This document shows, piece by piece, positions 9,506 through 16,869 of a stretch of DNA of 64,000 bases. A model generated the notes under the pieces. That model was given only the letters and a program-made list of their open reading frames with translations, was not told where the DNA came from and searched no databases. Position 1 is the stretch's first letter; every line of letters starts with the position of its first letter. A program made the translations under genes and the position numbers. Source of the stretch: Verrucomicrobiota bacterium (GTDB taxonomy: Bacteria; Verrucomicrobiota; Verrucomicrobiia; Opitutales; Opitutaceae); contig JACRKC010000110.1 in NCBI GenBank assembly GCA_016235555.1, forward strand, positions 48,846 through 112,845, read 5' to 3'.

Positions 9506-9570
9506 TGGGTAACGTAGCGCGTGGAGATGGGTGGGCGCGGAGACCGGTAGCGGGCGCGAGATGGGTAGCA
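9502..9570 (+). repeat. Four ~13-bp imperfect direct repeats inside the prophage end
   Basis: GAAATGGGTAACG (9502), GAGATGGGTGGGC (9524), GAGACCGGTAGCG (9540) and GAGATGGGTAGCA (9558) repeat every 16-22 bp directly inside the candidate end. This resembles the tandem transposase-binding sites of Mu ends. Similar GAGATGGGT/GAAATGGGT words also occur in spacers at 22490-22515, so this may be a spacer family rather than binding sites. Confidence 0.35.
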
Positions 9571-9596
9571 AAAAGCCCGGTCTGGATGCCGGGCTT
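9570..9596 (-). terminator. Rho-independent terminator of the minus-strand late operon
   Basis: Read on the minus strand, an 8-bp stem (AAGCCCGG / CCGGGCTT, 9573-9580 with 9589-9596) with an 8-base loop is followed by a run of five T (9574-9570). It lies ~55 bp downstream of the S74 fibre stop codon, the last gene of the operon. Confidence 0.75.
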
Positions 9597-9650
9597 GCGG
9601 GGCGCGGATTGCCTGCAGGGGCTATGGCGGCCCTCCCAGAACGAGAGTCA

Positions 9651-10500
9651 TTACCTCTGCTCCAACGCGGTCACGCGCGCCGCCAGCGCGTCGTTTTGCG
9701 TTGCCAGTTCCTTGATCGCATTCACGAGGGCGGCGAGCACGGCGCGGTCGTTGACCGTATAGGTGGTGTCGATCCGCCGCGTGAGCGGCCGACCGGCGGC
9801 GTCGGTGCGCTGCACACCGCTCTGATCCGTGTCCGGCACCGTGCGGTAGGTATTCACCGCTTCGCCGATTCCCGCCGCGATGAGGTCTTGAGCGATGAGG
9901 GACACGTTGATGTCATCCGCGTTCAGCTTGGTCGAGAGCTTCCAAGTGTATCGCTTCGGTGTGAGCTGCCGAATAGCGGCTAGCCCCGTCGTGAAATCCC
10001 CCACAATGTCTTTGAGTCGGGCATCCGAGGATGCGGTCATATTGCCGCTCGAATCCGTGACGAGCGTGCCCGCACCGTAGCCGATGAAGCGGAGCGCACC
10101 GAGGTTGGAAATGAGAAGTTGCTTGGTCGGCACGCCGTCGTTCGTAGTCCAAATGGACGCCTCGGAGTCCTGCGTGCTTGCTGTTGAGGTCCACGGACCG
10201 GCTCCGTCCCATGCGATCTTGCCCATGCTTTGATAGGTGCTGGTTGCGTCAGACAGAGGCGAGGAGGCGCTGACGCCGGCACCGTATCCACCGGCCATGC
10301 CCGTGACTTCGATGGTTGGTTGGCCGATGCCCGTGGCAGCCGAGATAAACACTGCCCGCACGGTGGCAGACGGCGTGATGCCCGAGGAGCCAAGTGTGAG
10401 ACTAGTCCCCGTCGCCGCGCCGATGTCGCCGCCGAAGAGCACGATCCCGCCCGTCGCGTTGGGCGTGGCCGCCAGCGCCGTGGCCACGCCGGTGCCGAGG
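9651..10500 (-). repeat. Long inverted repeat, fibre (S74) copy B
   Basis: Reverse-complement partner of about 2100-2947. It encodes the common fibre C-terminal region from SITGLGTGVATAL to ARVTALEQR. The distal parts of the two fibres diverge only by scattered substitutions, whereas the N-terminal shafts are unrelated in length and sequence. Limits approximate. Confidence 0.8.
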
Positions 10501-10748
10501 CCGGTGATGGATGTCACCGGCAGGGTGATCGAGGCGGCGATGGCCGCCGCGTTGGCGGAGTTTGAAAAGAAGGCTGAGGGGGCGAAGAGCTGGCCGGTCG
10601 TCTTGTTGGCGGTGACGGTGGCGACGTCAGTCTCAGGGAAGGTTTGCGCCGCCAGGCGCGGCCCTGCCCCCGGACCAACGACAAGGGACCAAAAGACGAG
10701 GGCACAGAGGCCGAGGGTAAGAGACCGAGGAATGAAGTGAGGATTCAT
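9651..10748 (-). CDS. Tail fibre with C-terminal S74 chaperone domain (prophage copy)
   Basis: 365 residues. N-terminal signal-peptide-like stretch (LTLGLCALVFWSLVVG), a short fibre shaft, then a C-terminal ~270 residues nearly identical to the plus-strand fibre at 1550-2947, including the S74 landmarks SDARLKDIVGDF, TPKRYTWK and the final coiled coil. It is the last gene of the minus-strand late operon and is followed by a terminator. The shaft is ~100 residues shorter than the plus-strand copy, so the two fibres share tip and chaperone but differ in stalk. Confidence 0.85.
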   Translation of the reverse strand: MNPHFIPRSLTLGLCALVFWSLVVGPGAGPRLAAQTFPETDVATVTANKTTGQLFAPSAFFSNSANAAAIAASITLPVTSITGLGTGVATALAATPNATGGIVLFGGDIGAATGTSLTLGSSGITPSATVRAVFISAATGIGQPTIEVTGMAGGYGAGVSASSPLSDATSTYQSMGKIAWDGAGPWTSTASTQDSEASIWTTNDGVPTKQLLISNLGALRFIGYGAGTLVTDSSGNMTASSDARLKDIVGDFTTGLAAIRQLTPKRYTWKLSTKLNADDINVSLIAQDLIAAGIGEAVNTYRTVPDTDQSGVQRTDAAGRPLTRRIDTTYTVNDRAVLAALVNAIKELATQNDALAARVTALEQR

Positions 10749-10781
10749 GGGCGAAAAGCGGAGGATGAGGCGTGTGGGCGA

Positions 10782-10979
10782 TCAGGCGTCGAGGGCGAGC
10801 GCGAGAGTGGGTTGGCCGCCGACCATCTGCACGAAAACGGTCACCCACTCCCCCGTCGGGGCCTTGAGTTGGAGGAACGTGCCGTTGGCATCGGTCTTGA
10901 GGCGGTAGGCACCGTCGACCGGCGCGGCGGGCAAACCGGTGGCGGCGAACGGGGCGGGGATGTAGGCGGAGGTGGCCAT
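10782..10979 (-). CDS. Small tail-associated protein (free-standing C-terminal domain)
   Basis: 65 residues. The segment GAYRLKTDANGTFLQLKAP and the end in LALALDA align with the C-terminal domain of the gene at 11332-11997 (GTYRIKTAADAQYFQLKHA ... EQLALGPAEA). As in the plus-strand module, a fibre-adaptor domain occurs both fused and free just upstream of the S74 fibre gene. Role inferred from position. Confidence 0.55.
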   Translation of the reverse strand: MATSAYIPAPFAATGLPAAPVDGAYRLKTDANGTFLQLKAPTGEWVTVFVQMVGGQPTLALALDA

Positions 10980-11019
10980 CGGAAAGTGGAGGGATGAGCG
11001 TTGAGGGACCGGAGCTTGG

Positions 11020-11295
11020 TCAGGCTTCGTGGATGACGAGGGCGTGCTCGTTGGCGCCGTCGTCGTGGATGGCCCAGATGTCGTGCCAGAAGTCCTGGTC
11101 GCCGGCGGCGTTGCCGAGTTGGCGCTCGCCGTTGGGCGGGATGGGCAGACCGTTGGCGACCGTGAGAGCGGTGTCGCTGCCGTCGTATTTCACGTAGATC
11201 GTGACGTTGCTGCGGTTGTGCAGGTGCGCCCAGCGGCGGCGCTTCCCTTCGCTGACTTTGGTGGCGGCGTTGGTGACTTGGGCGGCGGTGATCAT
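11020..11295 (-). CDS. Small tail-associated protein
   Basis: 91 residues, beta-rich (NVTIYVKYDGSDTALTVANG), ending ANEHALVIHEA, a C-terminal pattern like its neighbours at 10782-10979 and 11332-11997. Lies in the run of small genes ahead of the S74 fibre. No known family recognised; probably a small virion or fibre-attachment protein. Confidence 0.55.
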   Translation of the reverse strand: MITAAQVTNAATKVSEGKRRRWAHLHNRSNVTIYVKYDGSDTALTVANGLPIPPNGERQLGNAAGDQDFWHDIWAIHDDGANEHALVIHEA

Positions 11296-11331
11296 GCGGA
11301 GTAGGCTTGAGGCGGTGAACGATGCAGGGGG

Positions 11332-11997
11332 TCAGGCTTCGGCAGGGCCGAGCGCGAGCTGCTCGGCGCCGGCATCGCCGATGATGAAGAGCGTATGCCA
11401 GGCGCCGGTGGCGGCGTGCTTGAGTTGGAAATACTGTGCGTCCGCGGCGGTCTTGATGCGGTAGGTGCCGTTGGCGGGCACGCGCAGCGCGAGCGACTCC
11501 GCGGCGGGGTATTGGGGTTCGGCGGGTGCGGGTGTGGCCTCGCCGGCATAAACGCCCTTGTTGACCCGCACCGAAAATTGCCGCGAACGCCGGCCCGTGT
11601 TGGCCGAGTTCTGGACTTCCACTTCGCACACCACGACGAGCGCAGCGTCGTCGCCGAATGCCATCTCGAGCGCATTGGGCGTGAGATCGAGCGTCGCCTC
11701 GTAGTGCTTGCCGGTGGCGTCGTCGACCTCCAGGAAATCATCCGCGGAGAAAAGCAGAGTGCCCAAGCCACCCTTCTTACCGGCCAGGATGATTTGGTCT
11801 CCGGTCGCGAGGGTCTTGAGCGTGGGTGCGACGCCCGCGGTGGTGGCGTCGAGCAGATAGAGGCGGACGAGATGCTTGTCGCCCGAGACGAGCACGGGCC
11901 GCTCAGCCGGCTGCCGCGAGCTCGTCGAACTGAGGAGGACGAACTCCGGCGCGGTGCCGACGTTGACAAAAAGGTCGATGGAGCGATCCCAAGGCAT
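11332..11997 (-). CDS. Tail-fibre-adaptor-like protein
   Basis: 221 residues. The N-terminal ~150 residues are beta-rich (WDRSIDLFVNVGTAPEFVLL ... FLEVDDATGKHYEATLDLTP); a Pro/Ala linker leads to a ~55-residue C-terminal domain shared with the free-standing gene at 10782-10979. Positionally it corresponds to the plus-strand adaptor gene at 395-1165. Structural role inferred. Confidence 0.55.
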   Translation of the reverse strand: MPWDRSIDLFVNVGTAPEFVLLSSTSSRQPAERPVLVSGDKHLVRLYLLDATTAGVAPTLKTLATGDQIILAGKKGGLGTLLFSADDFLEVDDATGKHYEATLDLTPNALEMAFGDDAALVVVCEVEVQNSANTGRRSRQFSVRVNKGVYAGEATPAPAEPQYPAAESLALRVPANGTYRIKTAADAQYFQLKHAATGAWHTLFIIGDAGAEQLALGPAEA

Positions 11998-12038
11998 CGG
12001 GCGCCAACCCTACGCCACGCCGCGTCTCCAGCCTAGGA

Positions 12039-12064
12039 GCCGTGGCGCCCGTGGGGAGCGTGGC
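12039..12064 (+). repeat. GC-rich dyad repeat (GCCGTGGCGCCC...GGGGAGCGTGGC)
   Basis: One of four copies of an imperfect palindrome (others 23559-23584, 24604-24621, 43984-44009), all inside the prophage and mostly intergenic. May form a hairpin. Confidence 0.6.
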
Positions 12065-12068
12065 AGGG

Positions 12069-12419
12069 TTACTTTTTCGCCCCCTCGCGGCGGAACGGCC
12101 GCGCGATGTCCGGCACAGCCTGGTTCAGCCTCGCTTTGCGCCCGGCGCACCCGCCGCAGCCCTTGAGGTTGGTGCCGGCCACGGCGTCGATCGCGCGGGC
12201 GATGGGCTGCGCGACGGAGGCCACCACATCGCCGAGGCCGAGGGGGGCCGGCCGGTGGTGGGCGGGGAACGGGCGCCAGCGCGGTGGCTCGGCTGGGCAG
12301 CTCGCATCGGCCACGGTGTAGTCGATCTGCGCGGCGCGGTAGGCATCGCAGGGCACTGGGCAGACGGCGCAGACCTGCATCCGGCCAAACACTACCGCAG
12401 TGGAGATTTTGGGTCTCAT
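12069..12419 (-). CDS. Small Cys-rich protein paired with FN3 tail protein (prophage copy)
   Basis: 116 residues; ATG at 12419 overlaps the FN3 stop (ATGA), the reason for choosing this start. Carries CAVCPVPC, then SCPAEPPRWRPFP and a C-terminal CGGC, the same signature as the plus-strand protein at 9013-9384. An amphipathic stretch (VASVAQPIARAIDAVAG) lies before the last Cys pair. The conserved coupling to an FN3 tail gene suggests a dedicated partner; function unknown. Confidence 0.65.
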   Translation of the reverse strand: MRPKISTAVVFGRMQVCAVCPVPCDAYRAAQIDYTVADASCPAEPPRWRPFPAHHRPAPLGLGDVVASVAQPIARAIDAVAGTNLKGCGGCAGRKARLNQAVPDIARPFRREGAKK

Positions 12420-13750
12420 GAGCAGGTGATCGCGATCGACCAGCCAGTCGTGCCGCCCTGCCCGGCGTCGCAATGTGCCAGGACCCGCACCCGCAACGTG
12501 TGCGTGCCCGACGAGAGCGGCCCGTAGCTGCTACCGTGCTCTCCTGAGACGCATCCCGTGGCGACGATTGTGCCACCGTCGATGTCGAGGATGAGCTGAT
12601 CCTTGATGGTGCTGGCGTTGAGATACCAATCGAGCGTCGCGCCGCCGCAGACAGTGAAGGACTGATCGTAGCCGGATTCGCCCCCGCTGGTCGACAGGCC
12701 GCCGCCCGCGCAGAACTCGCCCGTTGGCACCGGCCGCCCGTTGGCGCCGCTGCTCGCCGCCGAATTGTTGCCCGTGCGCTTGGCGATGACCGTATAGGTA
12801 GAGGTCACGCAGTCGCTCCCGGAGCTGTCGACATAGCTCGTGACGCCCGCGCTGACCGAGGCGAGGAAGGCGGCGTTGCGGTAAACCTCGAATCCCGCGG
12901 TGGCAGCCGACTGCGCATCCCACGAGACCGTGACCTGGCCGACCTGCGTGGTCGTGGCTTGCACATTCGCCGGCGCGGCGAGTTGCGGGCGCACGCCGTT
13001 GTCCGCCGTGGAGAGGTTGGAAACATTGCTGGCACTATGGACGGCCTTGATCTGGTAGGAATAGGTGACGTTGACGGTGACGCTGCTGTCGGTGTAGCTG
13101 AGACCGGTGAGGCCGGTCGCGAGCTGCGTGCCGTCGCGCCAGACTTCGTAGCTGGCGGCACCAGTAGCCGCGCTCCACGAGACATCGATCTGGTCGAGGT
13201 CCGTATCGGTGGCGGCGACGCCGGTGGGGGCGGAGATGAGCAAGCGCATTCCGTTGTCGCTAGTGCCATAAGCCGAGGTCTCCACACCGGTGACGACCGC
13301 CTTGACGTTGTAGGCGTAGCCGACGTTCACGGTGGCAGTGGTGTCGTCGTAGGTGGACGCGGTGAGGCCGCTGGCAATGAGGGTGCCATCGCGATAGACG
13401 TTGTAGGAATCGGCTGCGGCCACGGCGCTCCACGTGACGGTCACCTTGTCCATGTCGGTGTTGTCGGTGGCACTGATGCCGGTGGGGGCACTGAGTGCGG
13501 CAGCGTAGCCGGTATCCGAGTTGCTGAACCCGCTCGTGCCGCTCTCGCCCACGGCTTTTACTTGGTAGGTGTGGGAGGCGCCGGAGGCTACGATGTCGTC
13601 GTAGCTATTTCCGCTGATTTCGTCAATTTCCGCGCCGTCGCGATATATCTTGTAGGTGTTTGCGTAATCGACGGCCCCCCACGTCACCCTCACTTTGACC
13701 TCGTGGATGCCATCGGTGGCGGCGAGGCCAGAGGGTGCGACCGGCACGGG
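12416..13750 (-). repeat. Long inverted repeat shared by the two FN3 genes
   Basis: The distal four FN3 repeats and the Cys-containing C-terminal domain of the minus-strand FN3 gene are nearly identical in protein, and closely similar in DNA, to roughly 7690-9016 on the plus strand. The copies are in opposite orientation. Limits approximate. Confidence 0.75.
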
Positions 13751-14521
13751 ATAGTTGGCGCTTCCGGTGGCTCCACTACTTAGCGCGCTGTAACCAGTGT
13801 AGTTCTTGGCCCGAATGCGGTATTCGTATTCGGTATGATACTGCATCGCCTCGTCGACGTAGGAGGTGCCTGTGATATTGTCAGCCAGCAATACACCGTC
13901 GCGGTAAACATCGTAGTAGAGCGCTATCGCCACCGCGGCCCACGTGACTTCGATGAAGCCGGCCTCGCCAACCGTGGCGTCGACGCTGGTGGGCGCGTCT
14001 GGCCCCGCCACGTTGGAGTAGCCGGCCGTGGCGTGGCTCGGGTCGCTTGAATGGCCGGCTTCATCCTTGGCGACGACCCAATAGAAATAACGCGTATCGG
14101 TGTCGGCACTGGTGTCGGTGGCGGTGAGCGCGGCCACATTGGAAGCGATCACGCTGGCCGCGCCGAAGCTCTCGGTGGCTCCGCGATAGATGTCGTATTT
14201 CGTGGCACCGGCGCTGGCGGCCCAGGTGAGCACGATCTCGTTGATCGCAGTGAGCGTGGCGGTCAACTCAGGTGGCGGGCGCAGGAGTCGGCCAGCGGTG
14301 ATTCCGCCAGTGCCAGAAGAAAACGCGCTCGTGCCGAGGCTGTTTCGCGCCTTCACCCAATAGTAGTAGGTGGTGCCATCGGCCACGGACGCATCTTCAT
14401 AGCTGTTTCCCGCGATGGCGGAGGCGATGAGCGTGGACGCCGTGCTGTCGTTGGTGGTGGCGCGATAAACGTCGTAGCTCGTAGCCCACCCACCCGATTT
14501 CCACTGGATGCGGATTGTCAT
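12416..14521 (-). CDS. FN3-repeat tail protein (prophage copy)
   Basis: 701 residues with about seven fibronectin type III repeats and a C-terminal Cys-containing beta domain. The last four repeats and the C-terminal domain are nearly identical to the plus-strand FN3 protein at 7100-9016; the N-terminal three repeats are divergent and one more in number. Stop-start overlaps couple it to 14518-15447 upstream and the Cys-rich gene downstream. Likely a tail-tip or receptor-contact protein. Variable N-terminal repeats on a constant C-terminus suggest module shuffling. Confidence 0.8.
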   Translation of the reverse strand: MTIRIQWKSGGWATSYDVYRATTNDSTASTLIASAIAGNSYEDASVADGTTYYYWVKARNSLGTSAFSSGTGGITAGRLLRPPPELTATLTAINEIVLTWAASAGATKYDIYRGATESFGAASVIASNVAALTATDTSADTDTRYFYWVVAKDEAGHSSDPSHATAGYSNVAGPDAPTSVDATVGEAGFIEVTWAAVAIALYYDVYRDGVLLADNITGTSYVDEAMQYHTEYEYRIRAKNYTGYSALSSGATGSANYPVPVAPSGLAATDGIHEVKVRVTWGAVDYANTYKIYRDGAEIDEISGNSYDDIVASGASHTYQVKAVGESGTSGFSNSDTGYAAALSAPTGISATDNTDMDKVTVTWSAVAAADSYNVYRDGTLIASGLTASTYDDTTATVNVGYAYNVKAVVTGVETSAYGTSDNGMRLLISAPTGVAATDTDLDQIDVSWSAATGAASYEVWRDGTQLATGLTGLSYTDSSVTVNVTYSYQIKAVHSASNVSNLSTADNGVRPQLAAPANVQATTTQVGQVTVSWDAQSAATAGFEVYRNAAFLASVSAGVTSYVDSSGSDCVTSTYTVIAKRTGNNSAASSGANGRPVPTGEFCAGGGLSTSGGESGYDQSFTVCGGATLDWYLNASTIKDQLILDIDGGTIVATGCVSGEHGSSYGPLSSGTHTLRVRVLAHCDAGQGGTTGWSIAITCS

Positions 14522-15447
14522 GTGGCGTAACCTCCCACCGCAGCCGGTTCCGTCGGGTCTTTGTCGCGACCGCAGATCACATTTAAGTCGGCAAGATCGA
14601 AGGTGCCGTTGGCCTCTGGCTCAGGCAGATCAAACCACGGCGTGACGGGCCATGTGTCGATGTCCGTCGGATCGAAGCCAGTGCGATCGCGGTCCCACTG
14701 GTAGGAAGCGGCCTCGTGCAACTCGGGGCTGCCGCCCGTTGGATTCCAAAAAACGTCCCAAGTTAGGCGCAAACCCGTGCCGCTGGGCGGCGGGCGGAAG
14801 CGCCAGCGGTATTGCTGCTGTGTGAACGTGAAGCTGGCACTCCCAGGTGTGAAGGCATATTCAGAACTCGGATAGCCGCCATTGACCACCGAAGCCCAAG
14901 CGAGGCTGCGCACGTAGTCCCGCACCTCTTGGAGAAACATCGCCTCGGTGATTTCGTTGATCAGGCTAGCCTCCCCTTGGGGCAGCCCGTAGGGCAGGTT
15001 GTAGAGGTCAAATCGGGTTGCGAGGTGGTAGGCCGCGGAGTCGGTATCGAGCACTCCCCAATCGTAAAAGCCATCCGCACAGATGGTATGATGATCAATC
15101 AGATACAGGGCATTCTCGGGGAAGGGATCACCATCGCCATCTTCGTCGCCGTGGAAGAAATCCCAAACCGTAGAATCGAGTGAGCCTGAGAATCCTTGGT
15201 CCGGGTGGGCGAAGGAAAACTTGATCGAGCAATTGACTTCGTTCTGTGATGGCTGGAAGAGCGGGTATCCCGTTGCGAAGCCCCAACCGCGGGCGACCAC
15301 GCAACGAAAGTATTTGGTGGCGCCGGTGAACTCGCGGTAACCGGCGCGGGCGTAGTTGGCGCCTCGCCCTCGGCGCTCGAGACGGAGGACATCGCACGCG
15401 CAACAATTGCAGGCGCTCGGATCGTAAGCGATGAGGGTGGCGCTCAT
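14518..15447 (-). CDS. Tail protein with Cys-rich N-terminus
   Basis: 309 residues. Starts SATLIAYDPSACNCCACDVL (four Cys near residues 12-18). Acidic central segment (FHGDEDGDGDPFPEN) and a C-terminal beta pattern (WRFRPPPSGTGLRLTW) similar to the plus-strand tail gene at 5859-7103 in the same position before an FN3 gene. Base composition is a little lower in GC than its neighbours. Likely a tail-tip structural protein; family not recognised. Confidence 0.6.
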   Translation of the reverse strand: MSATLIAYDPSACNCCACDVLRLERRGRGANYARAGYREFTGATKYFRCVVARGWGFATGYPLFQPSQNEVNCSIKFSFAHPDQGFSGSLDSTVWDFFHGDEDGDGDPFPENALYLIDHHTICADGFYDWGVLDTDSAAYHLATRFDLYNLPYGLPQGEASLINEITEAMFLQEVRDYVRSLAWASVVNGGYPSSEYAFTPGSASFTFTQQQYRWRFRPPPSGTGLRLTWDVFWNPTGGSPELHEAASYQWDRDRTGFDPTDIDTWPVTPWFDLPEPEANGTFDLADLNVICGRDKDPTEPAAVGGYAT

Positions 15448-15478
15448 GGTTCGGTTGAGATCACCACGGGCCGGGCTA

Positions 15479-16030
15479 TTATAGTCCCCAGAAATTATGC
15501 GTGGTTTCGCCGCATTTCTGGTGCCCGAGCGAGTGCGTCACGCTTTGCGCCAGCGCCGTGATGGCCCCGCTGGCAAACGTGACCGTGGCAAGCGTCAGAT
15601 AGGCGTGCGTGGCCGTGCTGGCGGGCAGCGCCGCGGCCGTGGCGATCGCGACGGCCGTCACCACGCCGTCGACATCGAGCGTGGCGTCCAAATAGACGAC
15701 GCCGCTCGCGGCAATCGTGAGCTGAGGCGCCGGATCGGTGCCGATGGCCGTGCCGCCAATCGTGGGGGTGATGCTGTTCACCTGGCCGAAAACCACGGTG
15801 ACTTTAGCCGCGGCGAACCGGCGGACGAGAAAGGGGTGATCGGTGGCATCCCCGGCGACGGCGCTTTTTTTTGTGGTGACTGCAAAGGTAGTGCCTCCTG
15901 GCTGGATGCTCACCATCACGCCGGCGCCGGATCGCGGCGTGATAGAGCGCAAATACCGGATGATCTGCGCGACATCGCTGGCCTCGATGGCGTCACCGCT
16001 GCGTGGCTCCCGGGGAAGTTGCAGGGGCAT
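15479..16030 (-). CDS. Tail protein, beta-rich
   Basis: 183 residues. ATG at 16030 (MPLQLPREPRSGDAIEASDV) is chosen because the upstream gene ends at 16032. N-terminal helix IIRYLRSITPRSGAGVMV, then beta/Ala-rich sequence with regular Thr/Val strands, ending SLGHQKCGETTHNFWGL. A run of eight A in the coding strand (TTKKSA region) is notable. Position between hub-like and tail-tip genes suggests a structural role; no family recognised. Confidence 0.55.
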   Translation of the reverse strand: MPLQLPREPRSGDAIEASDVAQIIRYLRSITPRSGAGVMVSIQPGGTTFAVTTKKSAVAGDATDHPFLVRRFAAAKVTVVFGQVNSITPTIGGTAIGTDPAPQLTIAASGVVYLDATLDVDGVVTAVAIATAAALPASTATHAYLTLATVTFASGAITALAQSVTHSLGHQKCGETTHNFWGL

Positions 16031-16031
16031 T

Positions 16032-16868
16032 TCAGTAAAGATCGATGTCCCACTCCTTGGCCCCGGTCCACTCCTCGACACGCTCCCATTTGCCACGCCG
16101 CCCTTGACGCACTCCGCGATCGCCCGTCTTCAACCATTGGTAGCCGCTAGGCAGGCCGGTGAAACCGGAGGGATCGCCCAGATTGCCGACACCTCCCACA
16201 CTCGGCATCGCATAACTTCGCGATGTCTTGCGTGCAATCGGTGCGCAGACGACGTAGCTTTCCTGGCCGCGAAAAAACTTGACCGCCAACTCGTCGATCA
16301 GCTCGAGCAGAGCACCGGCGTCGGGTGGGATTTCGCCGCGCAGGTCTTTCCGCCCCTGCGAGCTGGCTCCCTTGAATCGATCCCAGAACTCCGCGACGGA
16401 AATCGTTTCGCCCGTGGTGTTCATCTGAAATTCCACGTTCATGCCGAAAGCTGAGTAGGGCCCGGTGCCACCGTTGTAGCGTGGGTGGGTTTCCAGGCGC
16501 TTCTCAAGCGTGGTGCTCTCGATCTCGTAGGTGGTTGAGTCGGGTTCTCCGCTTGTGATGACCACGAAGCCGCTAGTTTCGTTGCTGTAGACGATCGTGA
16601 GGGTGCCCGGGCCATCCTCGCCGGCGCCGTCCGGCTGGCACTCGACCGACTCGGCATAGACGAGCTCGGCGCCGGGCGCGTAGTCGAAGGCGCTGAGGGT
16701 GATGCTATCGCCGATGTCGGGGCCGTAGGTGCGCAAATCGACATACGGACCGCGAAAAACGAGGGTGAGCGTGGCGCCCTTGGCCGTGCGCTTGAATCGC
16801 GGGTAGGTCGGCTGCAGCTTGATGGCTTCCGCGCCGCGCCACTTGGAATGTGTCGTGGTGAGCGGCAT
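16032..16868 (-). CDS. Probable distal tail / hub protein
   Basis: 278 residues directly downstream of the tape measure (1-bp gap). Beta-rich, beginning PLTTTHSKWRGAEAIKLQP; the C-terminal part (KTGDRGVRQGRRGKWERVEEW) is charged. In siphophage order the gene after the tape measure is usually distal tail or hub, which is the basis for the call. Translation is coupled to both neighbours by very short spacing. Confidence 0.5.
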   Translation of the reverse strand: MPLTTTHSKWRGAEAIKLQPTYPRFKRTAKGATLTLVFRGPYVDLRTYGPDIGDSITLSAFDYAPGAELVYAESVECQPDGAGEDGPGTLTIVYSNETSGFVVITSGEPDSTTYEIESTTLEKRLETHPRYNGGTGPYSAFGMNVEFQMNTTGETISVAEFWDRFKGASSQGRKDLRGEIPPDAGALLELIDELAVKFFRGQESYVVCAPIARKTSRSYAMPSVGGVGNLGDPSGFTGLPSGYQWLKTGDRGVRQGRRGKWERVEEWTGAKEWDIDLY

Positions 16869-16869
16869 G

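Noticed and set aside
15861..15870. A8 run in 15479-16030 as a second frameshift site
   Set aside because: The -1 frame does not lead into a recognisable domain; it looks like an ordinary homopolymer within a coding region.
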